This document shows positions 57,101-64,000 of a stretch of 64,000 nucleotides of DNA, piece by piece. The DNA is from Anaerospora hongkongensis (GTDB lineage: Bacteria; Bacillota; Negativicutes; Sporomusales; DSM-15969): positions 1 through 64,000 of the forward strand of contig NZ_SLUI01000013.1 of assembly GCF_004339805.1 (NCBI RefSeq), written 5' to 3'. Made by a program: the position numbers and the translations under genes. Under the pieces are notes generated by a model. It worked only from the letters and a program-made list of their open reading frames with translations. It ran no database searches and was not told where the DNA came from. Every line of letters starts with the position of its first letter. Within the stretch, counting starts at the first letter, position 1.

Positions 57101-57258
57101 TTTGCACCGGTATAAATAGTACTAACACTGACCTGAGGCGGAGTAATCTGCGGATACTGGGCAACTGGCAGGTTAAATGCGGCAATGCCCCCTGCCAGTG
57201 TGATGAGAATTGCGATGACGATTGCAAAAATTGGTCGGTTAATAAAAAACCTTGCCAT
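54118..57258 (-). CDS. RND multidrug efflux transporter (AcrB/HAE1 type)
   Basis: A 1046-residue inner-membrane pump with the HAE1 layout: 12 helices and two large periplasmic loops. Opening ARFFINRPIFAIVIAILIT; TM4 proton-relay Asp pair in VLAIGLVVDDAIIVVEAVEHH; GSVVFQYARGLENSVYMQIG and LIGLAAKNAILIVEWAK in the second half. Drugs or envelope lipids are expelled through an outer-membrane channel. The operon is TetR-adaptor-RND; no TolC-like channel gene lies within view. Weak SD. Confidence 0.95.
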   Translation of the reverse strand: MARFFINRPIFAIVIAILITLAGGIAAFNLPVAQYPQITPPQVSVSTIYTGANADVVEKTVAQVIEQQVNGVGAVAMSSTSADSGRYSLNVKFELGEDPDMVTMYTQNRVVQANAGLPQDVQLTGVTTRKVSPDTALYFSLVSPNGDYDSVFLKNYGSINIIDDIRRVKGVGDVGEYGTDFGMRIWLKPDKMAQMKITAADIANAIKEQNVQAPAGTIGQLPSVAQQEFQYTASVQGRLVTEEDFRKVIIRSQPDGSAIRLGDVATVELSGKDNTFKSSFSGQDSVVFAVQLTTEANALETIAGVRQVIEDASKRFPPGMEYSILTDNTKYIRESLEKVFHTFIEALALVLIIVYLFLQSWRATLIPMLAVPVSLIGTFGAFVILGFSINTLTLFAMVLAIGLVVDDAIIVVEAVEHHMRHSGLSPKEATIRAMDEVSGPVVAIAFVLASVFIPVAFFGGTTGVLYKQFALTIAVSMALSALVALTLTPALCTLLLKPYDGVQNTGIQGKFFHWFNNWFDRMTESYSNGVRHSIRRAGLWGVGLVVICILCVSMLRVIPSTFVPSEDQGFMMSVVSLPEAANMNRTRAVAQQVGETYRSLPGVENTVEIAGYDILAGGQKSNGAMVIASMKPWAERTEANMQLNSIIGQAMGKVKDIPEATVFAFNPPALPGIGSVGGLTFMIQDRGGSSLAEMNNVSQQFIAAARQRPEFAMVQSSFRADTPAYRYDIDREKAKALGVPVQDIFTALQTFLGGVQVNDFNRFGRTYKVMLQAEPEFRSDAEATRFFFVRNSAGDMVPLNTLVKPVVTSGQTLIKRFNGYPAMQINATTAQGYSSGQAMQALEEVAAQTLPNTFTYEWADLSREEKLASGHTRVIFGFALLFVFLCLAALYESWNIPFAVLLSVPTGILGSVVFQYARGLENSVYMQIGLVMLIGLAAKNAILIVEWAKVRTDNGMEPVQAAIEAARLRLRPILMTSFAFILGCIPLALSTGAGAAARTALGTTVVGGMLMATSLGIFLVPVLFVAIEYGTAKFKAFRTGNAGKQA

Positions 57259-57270
57259 AAACCCGCCCCC

Positions 57271-58404
57271 TTACTTCGCGACCGGAATATTCAGATCATC
57301 CGGCCCGATCATGGTAATTTTGAGCGGCGATCCGGGCTGGGCTTTGGCAAACCCTTCAACAACAATTACTTCCTGTCCAGTAAGGCCCTCTTCCACAACT
57401 TGCAAGCTGCCCACTTTGGGTCCCATTTTGACAGCCCGGGTCTCCGCCTTATTGTCGGCACCGACAACTGTGACAAACGTTTTGCCGAGTAATTCTTGAA
57501 CTGCACGCTGTGGAATAAGCAGTGCACCTATTTTGTTTTCACCAACAGTCACAATGCGGGCGAACATTCCGGGAACAAGTAAATGCTGAGGATTCTCAAA
57601 GGCTGCTTTCATTGTCAGCGTCCCGGTTTGATTAGCCATTCCACGGTCGATCTGCTCCAGGTGACCGGCAATCGGATAAGCACTGCCGTCACTTAAAAGC
57701 AGCTTAAGATTTTGGCCCCAGGCATCAGGAGAATTACCCATCCGGGCAAATTTCAAATATTCATTTTCGCTCATGCTGAAGCGAACTTGTACCGGGTCAA
57801 CAGAGGAAACTGTCGCCAGCACGGTACTGCCAGCCTGTACATAACGACCGACACTTAGCTCACCCACTCCAATACGGCCGTCAACAGGAGAAACAATGAC
57901 CGTATCGGTCAAGTCATTATTGGCCTGCGCTAATTTGGCCTGATAGGCGTCTACCTGAGCCTGTGCCTGTTCGGCCTGGGCCAGGGAAGTATCAAGCGTC
58001 TGGGCGGCGATGCCGCCTTGCGCTGCTAGACTTTGATAGCGGGTCACATCGCGGCGGATATTGCTGAGTGAAGCCTGGGCTTGAGCGACCTGGGCCTGAA
58101 TATCAGCTACCGAAGCCGTATATTGACGGTTGTCAATTTCAAATAAAGGCTGCCCGGCACGGACAGTATCCCCGCCCTTTACCAGCTTACGGGCAATATT
58201 GCCGGAGACTCGCGCTTGAATCTGAACCTCATCTTTTGCTACTATTTCACCGACATACTCATATGTAACCGGCGTATCCTTCTGGATAACTTGCATCGCC
58301 TTAACCGTAACCTCTTGCGGTGGACGGGCAGCTTGCTGTTTGCTGCAGCCTGTAGTTACAAATAAAAGAAGTACAGCCAGGCATATGATGCTCTTTTTGT
58401 TCAC
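57271..58404 (-). CDS. RND periplasmic adaptor lipoprotein (AcrA type)
   Basis: A 377-residue membrane fusion protein: lipoprotein signal (LAVLLLFVTTGC), lipoyl halves GEIVAKDEVQIQARVSGNI and DTVIVSPVDGRIG, a coiled-coil hairpin (QAQVAQAQASLSNIRRDVTRYQ begins it) and a beta-barrel/membrane-proximal domain. It joins the RND pump to an outer-membrane channel. GTG start after GGAGGG. 12 bp before the pump gene. Confidence 0.94.
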   Translation of the reverse strand: MNKKSIICLAVLLLFVTTGCSKQQAARPPQEVTVKAMQVIQKDTPVTYEYVGEIVAKDEVQIQARVSGNIARKLVKGGDTVRAGQPLFEIDNRQYTASVADIQAQVAQAQASLSNIRRDVTRYQSLAAQGGIAAQTLDTSLAQAEQAQAQVDAYQAKLAQANNDLTDTVIVSPVDGRIGVGELSVGRYVQAGSTVLATVSSVDPVQVRFSMSENEYLKFARMGNSPDAWGQNLKLLLSDGSAYPIAGHLEQIDRGMANQTGTLTMKAAFENPQHLLVPGMFARIVTVGENKIGALLIPQRAVQELLGKTFVTVVGADNKAETRAVKMGPKVGSLQVVEEGLTGQEVIVVEGFAKAQPGSPLKITMIGPDDLNIPVAK

Positions 58405-58428
58405 CGTTTTTCCCTCCTCTAATGTAGT

Positions 58429-58479
58429 TCTCCCGGTGGTATCGGGAGATTATATAGATCAGGGCAAATTGCCCTGATC
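58429..58479 (-). promoter_or_regulatory. Two hairpins between tetR and the adaptor gene
   Basis: TCTCCCG/CGGGAGA (58429-58449) and GATCAGGGC/GCCCTGATC (58457-58479, covering the tetR stop). They may be operators, processing sites or partial terminators; the sequence does not decide. Confidence 0.55.
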
Positions 58480-59037
58480 ATTTTTAGGCTTCACAACTCC
58501 ATATAGGACGACTTCCGCCAGTAAATTAAACATATCCGGTTTGGAAATATCCCCGCAGGCGGCAAAATCATAGCTGAGTATTTGTTTAGTAGAACCCTTT
58601 AGGATATTTATGACTAAAGGAATATAAATAGGACGAAAACACTTTGCTTCGATTGCCTGCTGAAGAATCGTTTCCACCGTGCTCCAATCAGCATCGATAA
58701 ACTGTTCAATTTTATTCCATACACCCGGAAGATAGCGCCTGATCTCCTCAAGGTGGCTGCCGTTTACCGAGGAATAAATACGCGGACAAAGCGTAAGAAC
58801 CTTATAGAGTTTTTTATCGAAAGGCATCTGATTGTCGCGCATGACCTCATCCCGCTGCTGCTTCACATCTTCCAGTTTGGCAACAATAATAGACTCGATT
58901 AATTCTTCCTTAGAAGAAAAGCACTGATACAAAGTACGTTTACTGATGCCTAACCGGATCGCCAAATCATGCATGGTAAACTTGACACCTCTTAGGCTGA
59001 TTTCTTCAGCCGCAGCATCCATAATTCTATGGTGCAA
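58459..59037 (-). CDS. TetR-family repressor of the efflux operon
   Basis: A 192-residue regulator: TetR helix-turn-helix (RIMDAAAEEISLRGVKFTMH, LAIRLGISKRTLYQCFSSKEEL) and a helical ligand-binding domain. The start is proposed as TTG 59037, with GGAGGTG five bases upstream; an ATG at 59073 precedes that SD. It is the first gene of the efflux operon and presumably represses it, as usual for the family. Confidence 0.88.
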   Translation of the reverse strand: MHHRIMDAAAEEISLRGVKFTMHDLAIRLGISKRTLYQCFSSKEELIESIIVAKLEDVKQQRDEVMRDNQMPFDKKLYKVLTLCPRIYSSVNGSHLEEIRRYLPGVWNKIEQFIDADWSTVETILQQAIEAKCFRPIYIPLVINILKGSTKQILSYDFAACGDISKPDMFNLLAEVVLYGVVKPKNDQGNLP

Positions 59038-59232
59038 ATCTACACCTCCTGCTCTATTACCGCGGAAACTCAAACGGTTTTTTGGGTACCATGTTCTAAT
59101 GCTATCAGACCCTTATGCGGATGTCAATGATTGGTATGTATAGTTTTTAAAAAGATAACTGCCTGGCGAACGAAGGATTCAATCCGGCATGGTGCGAATA
59201 GTATGTAGTAAAAATGACGAGAAGGAGTTAGT

Positions 59233-60498
59233 ATGAACTGGCATAATTTATTACCGAAAGAAGTCCACTTGCCTGACATTAAAGCCAGAGAGCTGCTTCG
59301 CTATCTGGGACCCGGCATTCTTGTCACTGTAGGCTTTATCGACCCCGGCAACTGGGCAGCCAATATTGCCGCCGGCTCTGATTACGGCTATACACTCTTA
59401 TGGATGGTCACCTTATCAACGATCATGCTGATTATCCTCCAGCATAATGCCGCTCATCTCGGCATTGCTACCGGGTACTGCCTCTCGGAAGCAGCCTCGG
59501 CCTTTTTACCCAAATGGCTATCGAGAACAGTTCTGGGGTCTGCCGTTGGAGCTGCCATCGCCACTGCGGTAGCGGAAATTCTGGGGATGGCAATTGCCCT
59601 TAGGATTTTATTTGGTCTTCCGCTCACCGTTGGTGCCGTTTTGGCAGGCATAACCTCTGCAGCTCTTTTATGGACCAACTCCTACAGCCGCCTGGAAAAA
59701 TGGATTATTGGTTTTGTTTCTTTAATCGGTTTTTCCTTTCTGCTGGAATTAAATATGGCCAGCATCGACTGGCTTCAAGCCGCTCATGGCTGGGTTGTTC
59801 CCGAAGTGCCTCAAGGCTCTCTGCCGATTATCATGAGTGTGTTGGGTGCGGTGGTTATGCCGCATAATTTATTTCTGCATTCCGAAGTCATTCAAAGCCG
59901 CCAATGGAATTTGGAGAACGATCTCCTGATTCGCCGCCAGCTGCGGTATGAATTTCTCGATACGCTCTTCTCCATGCTGATTGGCTGGGCCATCAACAGT
60001 GCGATGATTCTAGTCGCCGCCGCTACATTTTTCCAGGCAGGCATTCATGTGGAAACGATGGAGCAAGCAGAAGCTATGCTGCGCCCGCTGCTGGGGGATG
60101 CCGCTTCCCTGATTTTTGCCGTTGCCCTGCTGTTTGCGGGGTTTGCCTCTACCAGCACCGCCGGAATGGCTGGCGGCAGTATTTTTGCCGGTATTTTTGG
60201 CGAAGCCTACAACATTAAGGATCCCCATTCCCGTTGGGGCGTTCTACTCACGTACGTATGTGCTGTTCTGATTATATTTTTTATAAATGATCCCTTCTCT
60301 GGATTGATCTTTTCGCAATTACTGCTAAGTGTCCAGCTGCCGATCACTATTTTCTTACAAATTTATTTAACCTCATCCCCTAAAATTATGGGCAAATATG
60401 CCAATAACTTCCGGCTGAAGCTTACCCTGCTTATTATCGGTGCCATCGTCAGCGGGTTGAATATCTGGCTGCTGGTTGATTATTTGCTCAATGGTTAA
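59233..60498 (+). CDS. mntH: NRAMP-family divalent metal transporter
   Basis: A 421-residue inner-membrane transporter, about 11 helices. The TM1 metal motif DPGNWAANIA and TM6 motif VVMPHNLFLHSEV are conserved, as in Mn2+/Fe2+:H+ symporters. The TM6 metal-binding Met of MPHN is near the expected AxxMPH context. SD AAGGAG precedes ATG. The 5' region shows no recognised Mn riboswitch or MntR box. Monocistronic. Confidence 0.92.
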   Translation: MNWHNLLPKEVHLPDIKARELLRYLGPGILVTVGFIDPGNWAANIAAGSDYGYTLLWMVTLSTIMLIILQHNAAHLGIATGYCLSEAASAFLPKWLSRTVLGSAVGAAIATAVAEILGMAIALRILFGLPLTVGAVLAGITSAALLWTNSYSRLEKWIIGFVSLIGFSFLLELNMASIDWLQAAHGWVVPEVPQGSLPIIMSVLGAVVMPHNLFLHSEVIQSRQWNLENDLLIRRQLRYEFLDTLFSMLIGWAINSAMILVAAATFFQAGIHVETMEQAEAMLRPLLGDAASLIFAVALLFAGFASTSTAGMAGGSIFAGIFGEAYNIKDPHSRWGVLLTYVCAVLIIFFINDPFSGLIFSQLLLSVQLPITIFLQIYLTSSPKIMGKYANNFRLKLTLLIIGAIVSGLNIWLLVDYLLNG

Positions 60499-60520
60499 AC
60501 ATTCTCTTTGTCTTTCATTT

Positions 60521-60559
60521 AAAAAGGAGAAAACCCCCAAACAGGGTTTTCTCCTTTTT
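60521..60559. terminator. Bidirectional terminator between NRAMP and RND genes
   Basis: AAAAAGGAGAAAACCC / GGGTTTTCTCCTTTTT with a 7-base loop. Confidence 0.95.
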
Positions 60560-60574
60560 CTCATTTACATATAG

Positions 60575-63500
60575 CTAGGCTTTTTTAAAACGCTCCATGA
60601 ATCGTTCAATTAACAGATATACAGCAGGAACAACCAGTAAGGTAAGCATGGTAGACGTAATTAAACCGCCGATCAGCACCACGCCCATGGACTGGCGCAT
60701 TTCTGCACCTGAGCCGATACCTAAGGCAATAGGCATCATTCCGAAGATCATGGCCGCGGTTGTCATCAATATTGGTCTGAGGCGTACTGCACCGGCTTCA
60801 ATCAGCGCATCGATAATGGGCATTCCCTGGTGACGCAGCTGGTTAGCATAATCAACCAGCAGGATCGCATTCTTTGTTACAAGCCCCATCAGCATGATAA
60901 CACCAATAAGCGAAATAATATTCATAGTTTGACCGGCAATTAGCAGCCCTAAAATTGCTCCTGTCAGAGAGAAGGGCAAGGACAGCATGATGGTGAACGG
61001 ATGCACAAAGCTTTCAAACTGCGCGGCAAGCACCATATAAATCAGTACAACGGCCAGCAGCAATGCTTTGGCGATTTCCATAAACGAATCCTGCATTGTC
61101 TGAGCCTGCCCTACGAACTTGTAGGAATAACCGAGAGGCAAGTTCAGGCTTGGCATCAACTCTTTGACCTTGGCTGTCACATCGCCGGCAGACACTCCGA
61201 CTACATTGGCATAAACGATAACCTGCCGCTGCCGCGATTCGCGGTCAATCTGGGTTGGACCTGACGAAAGCGTTACATTGGCGATATCACCCAGCCGCAC
61301 AAAGTTTCCTGTTTTAGAAGCAATCAACAGGTTGGCCACATCATCCAGACTGCTGCGTCCCTGTTCTTCCAGCTGCACCCGTATTTGATAGTCTTTATCG
61401 GTTGGATTAAACTCATTCCGGGTTGTCGCTCCTAAAAAGGCCATTTGAATGGTTGTGGCAACTGTAGTTGTATCCAGTCCGGCATCACTTACCCGTACCG
61501 GGTCAACCGCCACCTGAATTTCAGGCGATGACTGCTCGGCCGAGATATCAACATCGGTGGTTCCGGGAATTTGCCGGATTTTTTCCACTAGCTGCTGTGC
61601 CATCTGATTAAGCTTATCCAGCTCAGGCCCCCTGAGAGCAATCTGGACAGGTCGGGAATCCCCCCGGCCCATTCCCTGGTTATTGGTTACCGTAACCTTC
61701 AGGCGCCCTATATCACGGAATTTCAGACGCAATTCGTCCATAATTTTATCCATTGAACGGGAGCGTTCACCGGCTGGTACCAGCTTAATACCCATGGTAG
61801 CCTTACCGGCCTGCCCGCCCGAACCAATAATCAGATACGATGATTCTCTTTCCTGAATAGCAAGCACCTGCTCTTCCACGGGCTTTACCAGCTCCCGCAT
61901 TTTTTCGAGGGAGGTTCCGGCTGGAGCATTCATCGTAATATTGAACTCACCAGAGTCATAAGTGGGCTGAAATTCGGAACCAAGAAATGGCAGCAAAAGC
62001 CCGTTAGCAAACAGCGATAAGACGGCAATAGCAACCAGCTTCTTCGGATGCGCCAGCGACCAGCTTAAAACACGGCGGTAAAACTGCTGGAATTCCAGAA
62101 ACCCGGCTTCAAACCGGTCCAGAAAAATCTTGATCCGGCTCTTTTTACCGCTTTGTCCGGCAGTTTGTTCGTGCCCGCCCTTAAGCCAGTATGCCGATAG
62201 CATTGGGGTCAGGGTTAACGCAACAAAAAGGGAAAATGCAACCGCAAAAGCAACGGTTAAGCCAAATTGCTTGAAAAATTGTCCTACAATGCCGTTCATC
62301 GAACCAACCGGGACGAATACGGCTAATATTGATAAAGTAGTAGCCATAACGGCCAACGAAATTTCGGAAGTACCGTCACGGGCAGCTTCCATTGGTGATT
62401 TTCCCAATTCCATGTGGCGGTATATATTTTCAATAACCACTATAGCATCGTCAATCAAAATACCAACAGCAAGACTAAGTCCCATAAGAGACATGTTGTT
62501 TAACGTAAAGTTCATCATCTTTAATAGGAAAAAGGTTGCCACTACTGATGTGGGAATCGCAATAGCACCGATTATGGTCGCTCTGGTATTCTGAAGGAAA
62601 AGAAATGTTATTGCCACTGCCAGCAGCCCACCGAAAATCATGGATTCCATGACATCGTTCACACTGCTGCGGATATACTGCGAACTATCGCGGGTAATTG
62701 CCACTTTTACGTCAGGCGGCAGCAGTGTTTGGATACTGGCCATTGTGGTTTTCACTTTTTCGGCAATCGCCACAGTATTGGTGCCCGATTGCTTTTGTAC
62801 CGCAATCAAAACACTCGGCTGACCATTTGCTCGTGCCAGCATGCGCTCCTCTGCCCAGGTATCGGCAACAGTTGCCACATCACTCAGCCGAATTAAAAGT
62901 CCATCTTTGTTGGCAACGATGACATTTTGAATATCGGCAACATTCTTGTATTTTCCTATGGTACGCACCGTCAGCTCAGTACCTTTTTCGCTGACACGGC
63001 CGCCAGGAGCATTGAGGTTCTGGCTGTTAACGGCATCCAGGATCTGCGCCATAGAAATATGGTAGGCAGACAGTTTTTTGGAGTCTACCGCCACTCGGAT
63101 CTCCCGCTCGGAGCCGCCTGATATGGTCACATCAGCGACACCGTCGATACGCTGCAGCTCATCTTTTACGATATCGGTCGCTAACTTGCGGATTTCTCCC
63201 GAACTGCGGGTATCAGACGACAAACTGTAATACACAATTGCCTGAGCCCCCATATCAAAACGCTGAATCACGGGCTCATCCGCCTGATCAGGCAGGCGCT
63301 TGCGGGCAACGGCTACTTTTTCGCGCACTTCATTCGCCGCCAGCTTAGGGTCGGTTCCGAATTCAAACTCAATCGTAATCTGGGAACTTCCTTCTCTTGT
63401 TACTGAGGAAAGATTCTTAATACCGGACAGCGAACTGACTGCATCCTCTATCGGCTTAGTTACCAAACTCTCCATTTCCTCCGGTGAAGTACCTGCAAAA

Positions 63501-63649
63501 CTTACCGACACCATAACCAGAGGAAAATCTACATCCGGGTTTAAATCAATCCCCAGACTCGGATAAGATCCCAATCCAAATACAACCAGCAGCATAACCA
63601 GCATAGTAGTAAACACAGGACGCTTGATAAATGTCGCAATCCCCCCCAT
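60575..63649 (-). CDS. RND efflux transporter, second system
   Basis: A 1024-residue RND pump: opening GIATFIKRPVFTTMLVML, SFAGTSPEEMESLVTKPIEDAV, TM4 LAVGILIDDAIVVIENIYRHM with the Asp pair, and second-half GVIMLMGLVTKNAILLVDYANQL. It is closer to the MdtB/CzcA-intermediate HAE1 group common in Firmicutes and Bacteroidetes than to the AcrB-like pump at 54118. Its start overlaps the adaptor stop by one base. Confidence 0.94.
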   Translation of the reverse strand: MGGIATFIKRPVFTTMLVMLLVVFGLGSYPSLGIDLNPDVDFPLVMVSVSFAGTSPEEMESLVTKPIEDAVSSLSGIKNLSSVTREGSSQITIEFEFGTDPKLAANEVREKVAVARKRLPDQADEPVIQRFDMGAQAIVYYSLSSDTRSSGEIRKLATDIVKDELQRIDGVADVTISGGSEREIRVAVDSKKLSAYHISMAQILDAVNSQNLNAPGGRVSEKGTELTVRTIGKYKNVADIQNVIVANKDGLLIRLSDVATVADTWAEERMLARANGQPSVLIAVQKQSGTNTVAIAEKVKTTMASIQTLLPPDVKVAITRDSSQYIRSSVNDVMESMIFGGLLAVAITFLFLQNTRATIIGAIAIPTSVVATFFLLKMMNFTLNNMSLMGLSLAVGILIDDAIVVIENIYRHMELGKSPMEAARDGTSEISLAVMATTLSILAVFVPVGSMNGIVGQFFKQFGLTVAFAVAFSLFVALTLTPMLSAYWLKGGHEQTAGQSGKKSRIKIFLDRFEAGFLEFQQFYRRVLSWSLAHPKKLVAIAVLSLFANGLLLPFLGSEFQPTYDSGEFNITMNAPAGTSLEKMRELVKPVEEQVLAIQERESSYLIIGSGGQAGKATMGIKLVPAGERSRSMDKIMDELRLKFRDIGRLKVTVTNNQGMGRGDSRPVQIALRGPELDKLNQMAQQLVEKIRQIPGTTDVDISAEQSSPEIQVAVDPVRVSDAGLDTTTVATTIQMAFLGATTRNEFNPTDKDYQIRVQLEEQGRSSLDDVANLLIASKTGNFVRLGDIANVTLSSGPTQIDRESRQRQVIVYANVVGVSAGDVTAKVKELMPSLNLPLGYSYKFVGQAQTMQDSFMEIAKALLLAVVLIYMVLAAQFESFVHPFTIMLSLPFSLTGAILGLLIAGQTMNIISLIGVIMLMGLVTKNAILLVDYANQLRHQGMPIIDALIEAGAVRLRPILMTTAAMIFGMMPIALGIGSGAEMRQSMGVVLIGGLITSTMLTLLVVPAVYLLIERFMERFKKA

Positions 63650-64000
63650 TATTTACCACCATCTTTCACTGGTGAAACTACGGCTCCATCCTTTACTTTA
63701 TTTTGACCGTCAACAACAATTGTTTCACCCTCATTTACCCCTTCCAGCACCTCAACAAGGCCAGCGCCAATATAACCTGGCTTTATTAAACGCTGCTGGA
63801 TTCTATTATCAGCAGTAACAACAAAAACCGTCTTTTGATCTTCCCGCATAACCAAAGCGCTTTCCGGAATAGTGATTACATTCGGATGGGTACGGGTTGC
63901 CAGCTCTACTTTGGCAAACATTCCGGCTTTTATGATCCCGCTTTCATTAGGAACAACGATTTCAGCCGTAAAAGTCCGGGCCGGCAGAGTAGCTACAGGT
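63649..64000 (-). CDS. RND periplasmic adaptor, partial at window edge
   Basis: C-terminal 116 residues of a HlyD/AcrA-like membrane fusion protein; the 5' part lies beyond 64000. Visible: ARTFTAEIVVPNES, IIKAGMFAKVELATRTH, VITIPESALVMREDQKTVFVV and VDGQNKVKDGAVV, the beta-barrel and membrane-proximal parts. Reading frame is open to the edge, so the ATG at 63921 is internal. Coupled to the downstream pump. Confidence 0.9.
   Translation of the reverse strand, partial: PVATLPARTFTAEIVVPNESGIIKAGMFAKVELATRTHPNVITIPESALVMREDQKTVFVVTADNRIQQRLIKPGYIGAGLVEVLEGVNEGETIVVDGQNKVKDGAVVSPVKDGGK

Noticed and set aside
59074-59232. Manganese (yybP-ykoY) riboswitch upstream of the NRAMP gene
   Set aside because: The conserved paired loops could not be found in the 160-bp interval.

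Overview
The window looks like the chromosome of a diderm, endospore-forming Firmicute of the Negativicutes, most likely a Sporomusaceae member (inferred). Two RND efflux pumps with periplasmic adaptors point to an outer membrane. A BclB-type collagen-like exosporium protein points to sporulation. A HutP-family regulator, UxaC, PrfC, TopB and several Fe-S and CoA-handling enzymes fit an anaerobic, low-to-mid GC Firmicute. Most genes have strong Shine-Dalgarno sites, and at least seven appear to start with TTG. No tRNA, rRNA, insertion sequence, prophage or CRISPR array was seen.

Layout. 1-558: intergenic element made of two inverted copies of a roughly 160-bp unit full of palindromes. 559-4626: topB and prfC, divergent. 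4795-6195: GntP-type permease. 6297-16984 (minus): one long operon led by a LacI-type repressor, holding an old-yellow-enzyme homologue, a zinc alcohol dehydrogenase, a complete branched-chain-type ABC transporter (livJHMGF), a cupin, a fumarate-reductase-like flavoprotein and a glyoxalase-fold protein. A perfect 15-bp inverted repeat overlaps the operon promoter. 17225-18975: hutP-like gene, a terminator hairpin and a class III CoA-transferase. 19039-24893: DUF3870 protein, guanylate kinase, GDYXXLXY/DUF2157 membrane pair, quinone oxidoreductase, and TrmB regulator with a malate/lactate dehydrogenase. 25120-25365: probable 6S RNA. 25505-33075: soluble chemotaxis transducer, NCS2 purine permease, ferredoxin-domain protein, acyl-CoA ligase, QueG-like protein, uronate isomerase.

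33127-35224 is an ammonium module (amt then PII) behind a consensus promoter and a leader with two tandem terminator-like hairpins. 35334-43906 looks like a spore-surface locus. A glycosyltransferase-methyltransferase-glycosyltransferase fusion and a second glycosyltransferase flank a 607-residue collagen-like protein, followed by a small membrane protein, a lipoprotein, D-Ala-D-Ala ligase and a small unrecognised protein with an Sm-like sequence pattern.

44141-52572 is an oligopeptide ABC operon (oppBCDF, oppA) that also encodes a signal-peptide-less class A beta-lactamase-fold hydrolase, an LD-carboxypeptidase and an M20 amidohydrolase. The simplest reading is uptake and trimming of cell-wall peptides. 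52630-64000 holds a DMT exporter, a cupin, a TetR-adaptor-RND efflux operon, an NRAMP metal transporter and a second RND pump whose adaptor gene runs off the window end.
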